NCBI GenBank assembly: GCA_036704825.1
Contig: JAUBSN010000020.1
Span: forward strand, 30,108 to 94,107
Direction of reading: 5' to 3'
Length of the DNA stretch: 64,000 nt
Origin: Microcoleus sp036704825
Lineage (GTDB): Bacteria > Cyanobacteriota > Cyanobacteriia > Cyanobacteriales > Microcoleaceae
A model generated the notes under the pieces. The model saw only the letters and a list, made by a program, of their open reading frames with translations, ran no database searches and had not been told where the DNA came from. A program made the position numbers and the translations under genes. Shown here in pieces: positions 53,265 to 62,324 of the stretch (its first letter is position 1; the number at the start of each line of letters is the position of its first letter).

Positions 53265-54245
53265 ATGAAATTTGCATTCATCATCGATCCTCTCGCGCGA
53301 CTAATTCCAGGACACGATACCAGCGTAGCGCTGATGGAGGCAGCTCAAGAGTTGGGTCACGAAGTCTGGGCAACTCAAGCCAACGAACTAAGCGTCATCG
53401 GCGACAAAACCTGGGCAATGCTAAGTCGGGTAGCCCTCACCCCAGTAAAAGTGGTAGAGGGACGGTGGGAGGCGGCTGAGGCTTGGTACCAGGTGGAACA
53501 GCCTGCTTTGCAGCCTTTGGAAGCAATGGACGCAGTATTTATGCGGACAGACCCTCCAGTCAACATTCCTTACCTCTACGCTACTTACCTTCTAGATGGC
53601 ATCGATCCGGCTAAAACTTTGGTAGTTAACAGTCCCAAAGGATTGCGGGCGGCAAATGAAAAGATGTATGCTTTGCAATTTCAAGGAGCGATCCCGGAGA
53701 CAATTGTTTCTCAAAACAAGCAGGTAATTCGGCAATTTGTCGAGAAAAAAGGAGCGGCAGTTCTTAAACCCTTGGGCGGCAAAGCTGGCGAGGGGATTTT
53801 GTTCTTGGAAGCGGGCGATCGCAATCTCAACTCCCTGGTCGAAATTAGCACTCAACAAGGGCAAATTCCAGTGATGGTTCAGACTTATCTGCCGGAAGCC
53901 AAAGAGGGAGACAAGCGGATTATACTTTTGGACGGCAAGCCGATCGGCGCTATCAACCGTATTCCCACTGGCAATGAATTTCGCGGCAACATGGCCGTCG
54001 GCGGCAGAGTCGCAAAAACAGAAATAACCGATCGCGAACTGCAAATTTGCGCTCAGTTAGAGCCCGTACTGCAACGGGACGGACTGTACTTTGTCGGCAT
54101 TGATATTATTGGCGGTTATCTCACAGAAGTTAATGTCACCAGCCCTACAGGGATCAGAGAAATTGACTTGTTTGACGGTGTTAGTTTGGGCAAACAAGTA
54201 ATTGAATGGGTAGTTAGTCAGTGGTCATTAGTCATTAGTCATTAG
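53265..54245 (+). CDS. gshB: Glutathione synthetase
   Basis: 326 residues from ATG 53265; a TTG two codons upstream is in frame but unnecessary. Makes glutathione from gamma-glutamylcysteine, glycine and ATP. ATP-grasp landmarks are FMRTDPPVNIPYLYATYLLD, VVNSPKGLRAANEKM, VLKPLGGKAGEGI and the metal-binding end TEVNVTSPTGIREID. It forms a unit with grxC. The last codons read into a short tandem TTAGTCA repeat (QWSLVISH), so the C terminus is extended by repeat DNA. Confidence 0.95.
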   Translation: MKFAFIIDPLARLIPGHDTSVALMEAAQELGHEVWATQANELSVIGDKTWAMLSRVALTPVKVVEGRWEAAEAWYQVEQPALQPLEAMDAVFMRTDPPVNIPYLYATYLLDGIDPAKTLVVNSPKGLRAANEKMYALQFQGAIPETIVSQNKQVIRQFVEKKGAAVLKPLGGKAGEGILFLEAGDRNLNSLVEISTQQGQIPVMVQTYLPEAKEGDKRIILLDGKPIGAINRIPTGNEFRGNMAVGGRVAKTEITDRELQICAQLEPVLQRDGLYFVGIDIIGGYLTEVNVTSPTGIREIDLFDGVSLGKQVIEWVVSQWSLVISH

Positions 54246-54385
54246 TCATTGGTTAGTCGTTATTAGTTATTGGTTATTTAGTGCTAATTCGCAATGCCCA
54301 ATGCTAATTCGCAATGCCCAATGCCCGATGCCCAATTCCCGATGCCCGATGCCCAATTCCCAATTCCCAATCCCCAATTCCAAAT
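54218..54385. repeat. Block of short tandem heptamer-like repeats
   Basis: TTAGTCA units (54218-54258), then GGTTATT-like units, two copies of GCTAATTCGCAATGCCCA, and a run of CCCAATTC/CCCGATG units up to 54385. The block covers the whole gap between gshB and the oxidoreductase gene and starts inside the last gshB codons. Confidence 0.9.
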
Positions 54386-54394
54386 GATTAAATC

Positions 54395-55534
54395 ATGTCA
54401 AAAATTGGCGTTGCAGTAGTCGGTACCGGTTTCGGTCAAAAAGTACACATTCCCGGATTCCAAGCCCATCACCGAACAGAGGTTGTGGCTGTTTACCACC
54501 GGAATTTAGACAAAGCAAAGGCGATCGCCTCTACCCACAACATCCCCTACGCTTGCGACTCGATCGCCGATATAGTAGCGATCCCAGAAGTAGCGGGCGC
54601 CAGCATCTCCACACCGCCATTTTTGCATTGTGAAATGGCAAAAACCGTATTGGAAGCAGGCAAGCATTTATTATTAGAAAAACCCACAGCCCTGACAGCA
54701 AATGAAGCCAGGGAACTTTACCGATTGGCAAACAGCGAATCTCAAACCGATTTAAAAAATGGTGGTTCGAGAGCAATTGCCACAATGGACTTTGAGTTTC
54801 GCTTCATTCCCGCATGGCAAATGCTAGCAGAACTATTGGCAGCAGAATATGTGGGAGAAAAGCGTTTAATTAAGATTGATTGGCTGGTGTCGAGCCGTGC
54901 TGATGCTAATCGCCCTTGGAATTGGTACGCGCAAAAAGAGCGAGGCGGCGGAGTTTTGGGCGCGACGGGTTCTCACGTTTTTGATTATATTAGTTGGCTG
55001 TTCGGCCCGCCGCAGAGGCTTTCGGGGCACTTGATTACAGGCATTTCGGCGCGGCCAGATCCGAATGATTCGGGAAATTTAAAATTAGTTGATGCCGATG
55101 ATTCTTGCACGTTGATGTTGGAATTAGCCGGGGGAACGCCTTGTCAAGTTTGTTTGAGTTCTGTTACTTATCAAGGGCGGGGACACTGGGTGGAAATATA
55201 CGGGAGTAAGGGTACGTTGGTGCTGGGAAGCGACAACCAGCAAGATTACGTCCACGGATTTCGCTTGTGGGGTTCCCAAGGTGGAGAACCTTTAGCTGAA
55301 ATCAAAATTCCTCAAAGATTGGAGTTTCCTCAAGTTTATCCAGACGGGAGGATTGCAGCGTTTATTCGAGTAGTAGATAGGTGGGTAGAAGCAATAGATG
55401 CCGGTAAATCTTTGATACCGTCCCTCAGAGAAGGGGTTTACTCGCAGTTGTTGATGGATTTGACCCAGGAGTCGAATGCTACGGGAACTTGGGTAGATTT
55501 ACCGAATCTAGATAAATTTTTGGACACTAAGTAA
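54395..55534 (+). CDS. Gfo/Idh/MocA family oxidoreductase
   Basis: 379 residues. The Rossmann start GVAVVGTGFGQKVHIPGF binds NAD(P), EKPTALT is the family catalytic-Lys region, and the C-terminal alpha/beta domain holds GGGVLGATGSHVFDYISWLF. Members oxidise or reduce sugars, inositols or bile pigments; the substrate is not predictable. The start is preceded by a repeat block with no clear ribosome site (CAAATGATTAAATC). Confidence 0.92.
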   Translation: MSKIGVAVVGTGFGQKVHIPGFQAHHRTEVVAVYHRNLDKAKAIASTHNIPYACDSIADIVAIPEVAGASISTPPFLHCEMAKTVLEAGKHLLLEKPTALTANEARELYRLANSESQTDLKNGGSRAIATMDFEFRFIPAWQMLAELLAAEYVGEKRLIKIDWLVSSRADANRPWNWYAQKERGGGVLGATGSHVFDYISWLFGPPQRLSGHLITGISARPDPNDSGNLKLVDADDSCTLMLELAGGTPCQVCLSSVTYQGRGHWVEIYGSKGTLVLGSDNQQDYVHGFRLWGSQGGEPLAEIKIPQRLEFPQVYPDGRIAAFIRVVDRWVEAIDAGKSLIPSLREGVYSQLLMDLTQESNATGTWVDLPNLDKFLDTK

Positions 55535-55642
55535 AAGTACAAACTCCCAAAGGCATCTCTCTGGGTCGATCGCACCCCAAACCCGATAAACTACAAATAG
55601 AGAAACTCAATCCAACCCTATATCCAGAGTCGGTAGTTGTGA

Positions 55643-57481
55643 ATGGCGCGCCCTGAAAGTCCTTGCCTCAGTATAGCGATCGCTCGCCTGAGAACCGCTG
55701 GGGCAAACCATTTTGCCACTTGGGTTCTACAAGCTCCCTATCCCAGCGGGTACGTTCACCACGACTGTATGTGGCCCGATACCCTCTCCCAATCTTGGAA
55801 AGCTTGGCAGGAAATGTTTTCGCCCTCCGGGACAATTCACGAATTGCCCCTACATCCTGATGGCAGTTTCGTCTCGCCGGAAAACAACCAGAATATACTG
55901 ACAGAAACAGAACAACGAAGTCCTCAGTTGCTAGACCTCGCTCCAGCGATGCCCTCTGTGCCGCTCCACCTCGGTCAACGGGGGTGGGGCGACAAGGGGG
56001 AGCAGCATCCGCCTCGACCGCCGGCAAGCTACAGCAGCCGCCTGATGCAGCATTTGGGGATTAATCTTTGGCAGTGGCTGTTTGAAGGGCCGATTCAGGG
56101 TAGTCTCCAGGAAAGTAAAGGTATCGCGATCGGGCAAAATCTACCCCTGCGAGTGCGCGTAGACTTGCGCGAACCGTATTTAATTGCTTTACCTTGGGAA
56201 ATTATGCAGCCTCAAGCCGGTCAACCGGCAATTTCTCTATCCCAACAACTGCTGTTCAGCCGCACTACCAGCAATGTTGAACCTTTGCCACCCCTGCATC
56301 CTGCAGAATCGCTCAACATTTTGCTAGTTTTGGGACAACCAGAACCGGGCGGCAGCACTAATTCTCAATTTTCCAGCAGCAATAACCGTCATTTGCAGTT
56401 GGAAGCAGAAGCACTCGCCCTAGCTGGCGTTCTCGAAACCGCTTTTCAAACCGACGACAGCGGCAAATATTCTGATATCAGCGTTCCGAGTCGCGTCGAT
56501 ACTCTGATCGAACCTACTGCGGCGGAACTCATTTCTCGGCTGGAAACGCAAGCTTACAACATTCTGTTCTACGCCGGCCACGGGATACCCGGTCCCGACG
56601 GCGGCTTGCTGTTTTTGGGGCCGGAAACGGCGATTAACGGCACTGAACTAGCTCAGGTATTAGTTCGGTGCCGCGTGACGCTGGCGGTGTTTAATGCCTG
56701 CTGGGGAGCTCAGCCGGCGGTGGAGAGGTTGCACTCAACTAACGGCCAGCAACAGGCGATCGCCCGCAGCAGTTTGGCTGAGGTACTGATCCATCACGGG
56801 GTGCCGGCAGTGTTGGGGATGCGGGACTCGATCGCCGATCGCGAGGCCCTGAGTTTTATCCAAAGTTTTGCTCGATCTTTGGCCGGGCGGATGTCGGTCG
56901 ATCGGGCCGTCGCCGTCGCCAGACAGCAGTTATTGACCCTCTACAAGTTCAATCAACCGGCTTGGACGCTGCCTGTGCTGTATATGCACCCTGAGTTTGA
57001 CGGTCAGCTAACTGAGCCGGTAGATGACCTGAAAACTGAATTGCCTTTAAATTCTTCTACTTGGCTGGGACGGTTGCCATCTTGTGCTTATTTGCGGGGG
57101 CGCGATCGACCAAATGCCAAATCCACCGAATCGACCAATCAGGTTTGGCCGATTCGCGCTGGTATAGTTCGAGTCGGACGCTGGGAAGAAAACGACGTAG
57201 TGATTCGAGAACAGTGGGTTTCTCAAAAACACGCCGAGATTTTCTGCAGAAACAGTATCGGAGATAGCCGGGAAGAACCTAGCTACTTCCTGCGGGATTT
57301 TTCTCGCTACGGGACTCTAGTTTTGGGCTCTGAGGGATGGCAGAGAGTTCACCACCAAGAACTGCTGCTACGCAGCGGGACTCAGCTAAAATTTGGCAGT
57401 TCTCAAGGTCAGATTTTTGAGTTCACTATTGAGGTTCCTAAAACTTCGGGGTACAGTGAGACTGATTGCGGAACGAATTAA
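55643..57481 (+). CDS. CHAT (caspase-like) protease domain fused to FHA domain
   Basis: 612 residues. The CHAT domain (about 220-460) has the catalytic His in YAGHGIPGPDGGLLF (near 311) and Cys in VFNACWGAQ (near 350), plus LIHHGVPAVLGMRDSIADRE. The N-terminal 200 residues contain a strand-rich caspase-related part with LIALPWEIMQPQ. A C-terminal FHA domain (about 500-600) has VRVGRWEENDVVI, WVSQKHAEI and DFSRYGTLV, the usual GR, S-x-x-H and N/S-G positions, and should bind phosphothreonine. A CHAT protease steered by a phosphopeptide-binding domain is consistent with signalling-controlled proteolysis, and this strain encodes Ser/Thr kinases. No obvious gasdermin or effector gene is adjacent. 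Confidence 0.88.
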   Translation: MARPESPCLSIAIARLRTAGANHFATWVLQAPYPSGYVHHDCMWPDTLSQSWKAWQEMFSPSGTIHELPLHPDGSFVSPENNQNILTETEQRSPQLLDLAPAMPSVPLHLGQRGWGDKGEQHPPRPPASYSSRLMQHLGINLWQWLFEGPIQGSLQESKGIAIGQNLPLRVRVDLREPYLIALPWEIMQPQAGQPAISLSQQLLFSRTTSNVEPLPPLHPAESLNILLVLGQPEPGGSTNSQFSSSNNRHLQLEAEALALAGVLETAFQTDDSGKYSDISVPSRVDTLIEPTAAELISRLETQAYNILFYAGHGIPGPDGGLLFLGPETAINGTELAQVLVRCRVTLAVFNACWGAQPAVERLHSTNGQQQAIARSSLAEVLIHHGVPAVLGMRDSIADREALSFIQSFARSLAGRMSVDRAVAVARQQLLTLYKFNQPAWTLPVLYMHPEFDGQLTEPVDDLKTELPLNSSTWLGRLPSCAYLRGRDRPNAKSTESTNQVWPIRAGIVRVGRWEENDVVIREQWVSQKHAEIFCRNSIGDSREEPSYFLRDFSRYGTLVLGSEGWQRVHHQELLLRSGTQLKFGSSQGQIFEFTIEVPKTSGYSETDCGTN

Positions 57482-57645
57482 GGTGCGGGTGTAGCTAATG
57501 AAGGCAAGCGGCGAGTAGCACAGCAAAGTTCTGGGCGTTGAATCTCCAGTCTGAATAAAAGAGTTATTTACCACTGATAGCTCGCAACTAGCTCTTGGCA
57601 CAGTCCCCCTTCTGTATTTTCCTTTTCCCACTTAGGTATTACATC

Positions 57646-58227
57646 ATGGCTACCCAACCTCCTGATTCTGAATATTTTCGCGACTCTCAAACTCATGCCC
57701 AGATGGAACTTCTTGCCACAATTGTTCAGACTGATGTTGCTTATCCCTGGAATCCTGCACAGCTTGAATCAGAATCTTATTTGAGTGCCGTAGAGCAGGA
57801 GTTTGCGCTGTCTGATTCCTTCAGCGACAGCGATATTGCCCTGAAGTCGCAAGTTTTATTCTCGCAATTAGAACAAGTTTGGCTGACGAGTGCTCTGCAA
57901 AAGTCTTTGCGCGAAAAATTTGCTCGCGTTCCTCAAGATTTTCTGGCCAGCATCGCTCAAAGCGTTAAAAATGCAACTGTTAAGTATCAATCTTTAGCTG
58001 ACCAAATGGTAGAGTGCGTCTTAGATATTTTGCCTCAGTGGGCTGAGGAAGATTTGCAGGTGCTGGCGCGTCCTTTGGCTTATGCCATGCGAGATGTTGA
58101 TTCGGAAGGGGCCCAATTGGTCATGGCTGCTCAAAAACCTTGGGCCCAATTGTCGGAAATAGAACAAGCCAGAGTTAGTTTGGCTGTCGCCCGCTATGCA
58201 ATCTCGCAATTAGAAATTGCTGATTAG
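57646..58227 (+). CDS. Conserved hypothetical helical protein
   Basis: 193 residues from ATG 57646; an in-frame extension to 57595 reads intergenic-like sequence and is not preferred. Mostly alpha-helical and acidic, with PDSEYFRDSQTHAQMELLA near the start, PWNPAQLESESYL, and a C-terminal ISQLEIAD. No signal peptide or membrane segment. I recall similar proteins only in cyanobacteria, without function. It follows the CHAT-FHA gene by 164 bases on the same strand; a functional link is possible but not shown. Confidence 0.7.
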   Translation: MATQPPDSEYFRDSQTHAQMELLATIVQTDVAYPWNPAQLESESYLSAVEQEFALSDSFSDSDIALKSQVLFSQLEQVWLTSALQKSLREKFARVPQDFLASIAQSVKNATVKYQSLADQMVECVLDILPQWAEEDLQVLARPLAYAMRDVDSEGAQLVMAAQKPWAQLSEIEQARVSLAVARYAISQLEIAD

Positions 58228-59049
58228 TTTTTTGATTGCTGGCTTTTTGGGCTGCGATCGCGGTAATTTTTTTAATAATTATAAAATTTATCTACCTTTA
58301 GTTAGATGTCAAATTCGTCTAATGGTTAAATCAAATAGGATTGCTATAGTTTGATATAGCAATCCTATTTGATTTGTAGACAAGATAATTTTTTTTGAAC
58401 TGTTGCAAGCGCGCCCGAATTTTAGGACTCAGATGTGGCAGCATTTTCCATAAGCTTTTGTATGGGAGGTGTCGCAGGGGAGTATCTCAATGAAAGCAGC
58501 CCTCCGCTTGAAATTGGAGTTAGGAGTCAGGAGTCAGGAGTCAGGAGAAAAGAGTCAGAAGGAAGAAGTCAGGCGCCAGAAGAAGTGTTTTTACAAATAT
58601 GAGATGCTCCCTGTCGCAGAAAGGGGCCACAAGAAATATTTTTGATTGTGGAACAGGTCGTCGGGCCTGTTGCTGAAATTGATGAAATCCTTGCCGAAGA
58701 TTGCTTCTGATATCTTTTTCGGTTGGGTGGGAATGATAAAGTCAAGGTCGCGCAATTCCACGTTCCCCCACTCCCCACTCACTATCATTGCAGTTTTACC
58801 GAAATTGATATGGCTTCTCTCCTAGGTAACTAAAGCCTTCTTCCTTCTTCCTTCTGCTATATTTGGCCTGGTTTGGACTCGCTAAGCAGTTTGGCAACAG
58901 CAAGCAAGATGAAGTATCATACAATGGTCAAAATGTTAAAAAATGTAAATAGAGTAATTGGGGTGTGTGAGAATTTTCAACTGAATTAAAAAGTGGACAG
59001 CAGGAAACCCTTACTGTTGCATGCACGATCGGGACCTTAAAATTATTTT
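58228..59049. other. Long intergenic region before the cellulose-synthase-like gene
   Basis: 822 bases. It contains a perfect inverted repeat (58328-58375), tandem GGAGTCA units (58504-58545), a relative of the GGAACAGGC hairpin (58641-58664) and a TTCCTTCTT run (58840-58855). A 65-codon minus-strand frame (58591-58788) with RDLDFIIPTQPKKISEA looks protein-like in part but is bounded by repeat DNA and is not called. Confidence 0.5.
58328..58375. repeat. Perfect 21-base inverted repeat
   Basis: AAATCAAATAGGATTGCTAT plus A (58328-58348) pairs with 58355-58375, with a 6-base loop GTTTGA. It is AT-rich and symmetric and could terminate transcription from the left or be a small non-autonomous element. 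Confidence 0.85.
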
Positions 59050-61554
59050 ATGACAACTTCAAGATTTGATTTTCAAGACTTGAAACGCCGCTTTTGGCGG
59101 ATTTCGCGGGTGCCGACGGCAACGCTAGTCGTTTTGGGGGCGGTTGCTTTCGCAGGTGCGATCGCCGCAGCTTGGTTTGGCAGTGAAGGTACTGTCAGCG
59201 GTATTTTTGCCACAATCAACACTTGGCAGCAAAACCCGCCTGTGTGGCTGCAAGTGCCTGCTACGAGGAAGATGTATTTGTTGCTGCCGACTGTGGCGCT
59301 TGTCTCCGTTGCTTTAGCTGCAATTAAAATTTCGCCTCAACCCCAGAAATGGTCGCGCGCGGTGGTAGTTGCAATAGTTCTGGCTTTAACCATTCGCTAC
59401 GTTTTATGGCGATCGCTCGCTACTCTCAATTTAACCGATCCCCTCAACGGTATCTTTAGTTTGGGGCTGTTTTTCCTAGAAATGCTACTGGTTTTCAACA
59501 CCAGTATTCAACTGTATTTAATGCTGAGAATGAAAGACCGGCGTCGAGAAGCCGATCGCATGGCAGTTGCAGTTGAAGCTGGAAACTTCACCCCGCCCGT
59601 AGATATTTTCATCCCAACTTACAACGAACCGGCTTTTATTTTACGGCGCACTGTAATCGGCTGTCAAGCTTTAGATTATCCCAACAAAAAAGTATATTTG
59701 CTCGACGATACCAAGCGGTATGAAATCAAGTTGCTGGCAAAAGAACTGGGATGCGAGTATATAACCAGACCCGATAACAGTCACGCCAAAGCTGGAAACA
59801 TTAACCACGCCACAGCCCTAACTAATGGAGAACTACTTGTAGTTTTCGATGCAGATTTTATTCCCACTAAAAACTTTTTAACTCGCACTGTTGGATTTTT
59901 TCAAAATCCCGAAATCGCCCTCGTTCAAACACCGCAAAGCTTTTACAACCACGACCCCATCTCCCGCAATTTAGGTTTAGAAAATGTGCTCGCGCCGGAA
60001 GAAGAAATCTTTTACCGGCAAATTGAAATCATCAAAGACAGCGCCGACAGCGTGGTTTGTTGCGGTACATCTTTTGTCGTGAGACGGAGTGCTTTAGAAA
60101 CAGCGGGAGGCTTGGTCACAGATTCGATCTGCGAAGATTATTTTACCGGAATTCGGCTGTCAGCAACCGGATACCGCTTAGTTTATTTAGATGAAAAATT
60201 GAGTGCTGGTTTGGCGGCTGAAAATATAGAGGCTCATCTAAATCAAAGGCTGCGGTGGGCGCGAGGCACGCTTCAGGCATTTTTTATTGATTCCAATCCT
60301 TTAACAATTCGCGGTCTCACATTCGTACAAAGGCTGTCTCATTTGGAAGGATTGCTGCACTGGTTTACCAGTTTAACCAAGGTTTTATATCTGTTGATAC
60401 CTTTAGGTTATTCGTTTTTCGGCATCATTCCTTTGCGGGCAAGTGCGCGGGAGTTGCTGTACTTTTTCCTGCCTTACTATTTGGTGCAACTTACTGTGTT
60501 TTCTTGGCTGAACCGCAGATCGGGATCGGCTTTGCTTTCGGATATTTATTCGTTCGTCCAGTGTATTCCTTTAGCGGTGACGGTAGTGAATTCCATGCTG
60601 AATCCCTTTGGGAAAGGGTTTCAGGTGACGCCAAAGGGAATGGCGAGCGATCGCTTTCGTTTTAACTGGAATTTGGGATGGCCTTTGATTATCTTGTTCG
60701 CAGCTACAGCATTCAGTTTGTGGCACAACTTAAACATTAATTTGTTGATCCAAAATATTGGCACGGTACAGTCAATATCAGAAAGTGCACGTTGGTCAAA
60801 AGGAATGAATTTGGGATGGATTTGGAGCGTTTACAACCTGCTGATGTTGGGGATTGCATTGCTGATTTTGGTGGATATTCCTAAGCCGGACATTTACGAA
60901 TGGTTCAATTTACGCAGGGTTGTACAATTGAATATTGGCGGTCAAAGTTTTTGGGGTGTAACCACTGTCATTTCGGAAAGTGGCGCTGAAGTTGCTTTGA
61001 CGCAGTTGCCAAGTTTTGCGGGGAAAGGTAAAGGCAGTAAAGAAAGTTTTACAGCACCAGAGATTTTGCCAAAATATGCCTTTGAGACAAGTTTATCCCA
61101 GGGTAAAATAAAAGCGATCCCTCGCAGTGCGGCAGTCAAAGCAAGGAGAGGGCTAGCGCCGTCTGTTATTGAGTTCGGCACTGAAAGTCGTTTGGCCAAA
61201 GGTTTGATTGATTGCGATTCGGCGACTCTGGAAATTATGGAAGAGAACTGTTTTATTCCTGTGGCTAAGATTGAGTTGGTGAGCGATAAATCTCAGTTGG
61301 AGTCGAGTTTTCGGGATGGAAAAGAGTGCTGTTTTGTGGAATTTCCCACTGTGCGAATTGCGTTCGATCGCCTGAATATTAGCCAGCACCGCTGTTTGAT
61401 CGAAATGCTGTACTGTCGGCCGGGCCAGTGGCAGCGGCAGGAAACTCCCGGAGAATGGCGATCGCTGTGGCTGTTGTTGAGAATTGCTTTGAAACCGAGG
61501 GCTGTTTTTGAGAGGAATAGGTCAGTTAGACCGATCGCAGTTTCGCAAGTTTAG
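59050..61554 (+). CDS. Cellulose-synthase-like processive GT2 glycosyltransferase
   Basis: 834 residues with two N-terminal and five or more further hydrophobic segments. The catalytic set is complete: VDIFIPTYNEP, LLDDTKRYE (near 218), FDADF (near 266), CEDYFTG (near 363) and QRLRWARG (near 398), with TPQSFYN between. This is the BcsA layout, in which UDP-glucose is polymerised and pushed through the membrane. A beta-rich part at about 617-660 (NLRRVVQLNIGGQSFWG, then VISESGAEVAL) sits where BcsA has its PilZ domain, but the D-x-S-x-x-G position reads V-x-S-x-x-G and no clear RxxxR is present, so c-di-GMP binding may be lost. No bcsB-like gene follows. Product cellulose is likely but not certain. 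Confidence 0.85.
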   Translation: MTTSRFDFQDLKRRFWRISRVPTATLVVLGAVAFAGAIAAAWFGSEGTVSGIFATINTWQQNPPVWLQVPATRKMYLLLPTVALVSVALAAIKISPQPQKWSRAVVVAIVLALTIRYVLWRSLATLNLTDPLNGIFSLGLFFLEMLLVFNTSIQLYLMLRMKDRRREADRMAVAVEAGNFTPPVDIFIPTYNEPAFILRRTVIGCQALDYPNKKVYLLDDTKRYEIKLLAKELGCEYITRPDNSHAKAGNINHATALTNGELLVVFDADFIPTKNFLTRTVGFFQNPEIALVQTPQSFYNHDPISRNLGLENVLAPEEEIFYRQIEIIKDSADSVVCCGTSFVVRRSALETAGGLVTDSICEDYFTGIRLSATGYRLVYLDEKLSAGLAAENIEAHLNQRLRWARGTLQAFFIDSNPLTIRGLTFVQRLSHLEGLLHWFTSLTKVLYLLIPLGYSFFGIIPLRASARELLYFFLPYYLVQLTVFSWLNRRSGSALLSDIYSFVQCIPLAVTVVNSMLNPFGKGFQVTPKGMASDRFRFNWNLGWPLIILFAATAFSLWHNLNINLLIQNIGTVQSISESARWSKGMNLGWIWSVYNLLMLGIALLILVDIPKPDIYEWFNLRRVVQLNIGGQSFWGVTTVISESGAEVALTQLPSFAGKGKGSKESFTAPEILPKYAFETSLSQGKIKAIPRSAAVKARRGLAPSVIEFGTESRLAKGLIDCDSATLEIMEENCFIPVAKIELVSDKSQLESSFRDGKECCFVEFPTVRIAFDRLNISQHRCLIEMLYCRPGQWQRQETPGEWRSLWLLLRIALKPRAVFERNRSVRPIAVSQV

Positions 61555-61604
61555 AACTCATATCAAATCCGGTAGCATCGGAATTAATCTTACCATAAAT
61601 CAGG

Positions 61605-61621
61605 ACACGGCATTGCCGTGT
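61605..61621. terminator. Hairpin after the cellulose-synthase-like gene
   Basis: ACACGGCA (61605-61612) pairs with TGCCGTGT (61614-61621), 51 bases after the stop. It lacks a strong T run and is of a GGCATTGCC type seen as a dispersed hairpin in such genomes, so terminator activity is tentative. Confidence 0.45.
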
Positions 61622-61756
61622 TCCTACCCCGATCGATTGTCGGAAGACGGCATTCCAATATCCTATCTATCATTTTTCCACAGCCAAAATCGATTGACTG
61701 AATACAAGTATTTTGATAACATAAATCTAGTTATATTTGTAAAATTTTCTGAACCT

Positions 61757-62140
61757 ATGAAACTCAACTCGTCTTTGTTTTATAAAGCGGTTTTGGTGAC
61801 AAATTTGCTCCTAGCATCTGTCACTACTTTCGGTATCGTTGCTCAAGCCCAGACAAGTAGCTCTACTAAAAATTATAAAGGTCAATGTAGTTTTTACGGA
61901 CAAAATCAACCACAGGCACAAATGATCGGCTGCTCAATCAAGCAGAGTCTCAACCAAATTACAATTACCTGGGATGATGGATTCACAACTAATTTGGTGT
62001 CTTCAGAAGACGGTGTTTGGCAATCAATGCCATCTCGATCGATCGCCGGAGTAACCTTTTATGCTGGTAGCGGACAAGTCTCTAGAGTTGAAATTTACGA
62101 AGGCCCTGGTAAAGGTATTCTTGTTGTCAATCCTCTTTGA
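61757..62140 (+). CDS. Small secreted hypothetical protein
   Basis: 127 residues from ATG 61757; the frame is open back to 61508, inside the preceding gene, but the signal peptide begins here. N-terminal signal MKLNSSLFYKAVLVTNLLLA with an Ala-x-Ala site near AQAQT. The mature part of about 95 residues is beta-rich with two Cys (QCSFYGQNQPQ and IGCSIKQ) that may form a disulfide, WDDGFTTNLV, and a final YEGPGKGILVV. I recognise no family. Periplasmic or extracellular. Confidence 0.7.
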   Translation: MKLNSSLFYKAVLVTNLLLASVTTFGIVAQAQTSSSTKNYKGQCSFYGQNQPQAQMIGCSIKQSLNQITITWDDGFTTNLVSSEDGVWQSMPSRSIAGVTFYAGSGQVSRVEIYEGPGKGILVVNPL

Positions 62141-62205
62141 ACTAAGTTCAAAACAACCTAATTTATTTTATTGTGAAACAGGATTTCCTGCCTGTTCGTA
62201 AAAAA

Positions 62206-62302
62206 ATACGGTTCACTTAAGATATTTTGAAGAGAGGAACGAAGAAAACTCTGTATTTTTTTCCTGAGTTTTCGCTATTTTCATCTCTTAAGTTAACCGT
62301 AT
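62206..62302. repeat. 97-base element bounded by 17-base inverted repeats
   Basis: ATACGGTTCACTTAAGA (62206-62222) and its inverted copy with one mismatch (62286-62302). It fills most of the gap between two convergent genes and is bordered by A-rich sequence. Size and termini resemble a small MITE-like element; I see no coding capacity. Confidence 0.65.
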
Positions 62303-62324
62303 TGGTTAATAAAAGGCAAAGAGC

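Noticed and set aside
58591..58788. 65-codon minus-strand frame with RDLDFIIPTQPKKISEA
   Set aside because: Bounded by short tandem repeats at one side and a dispersed hairpin at the other; at most a remnant of a gene, no family recognised.
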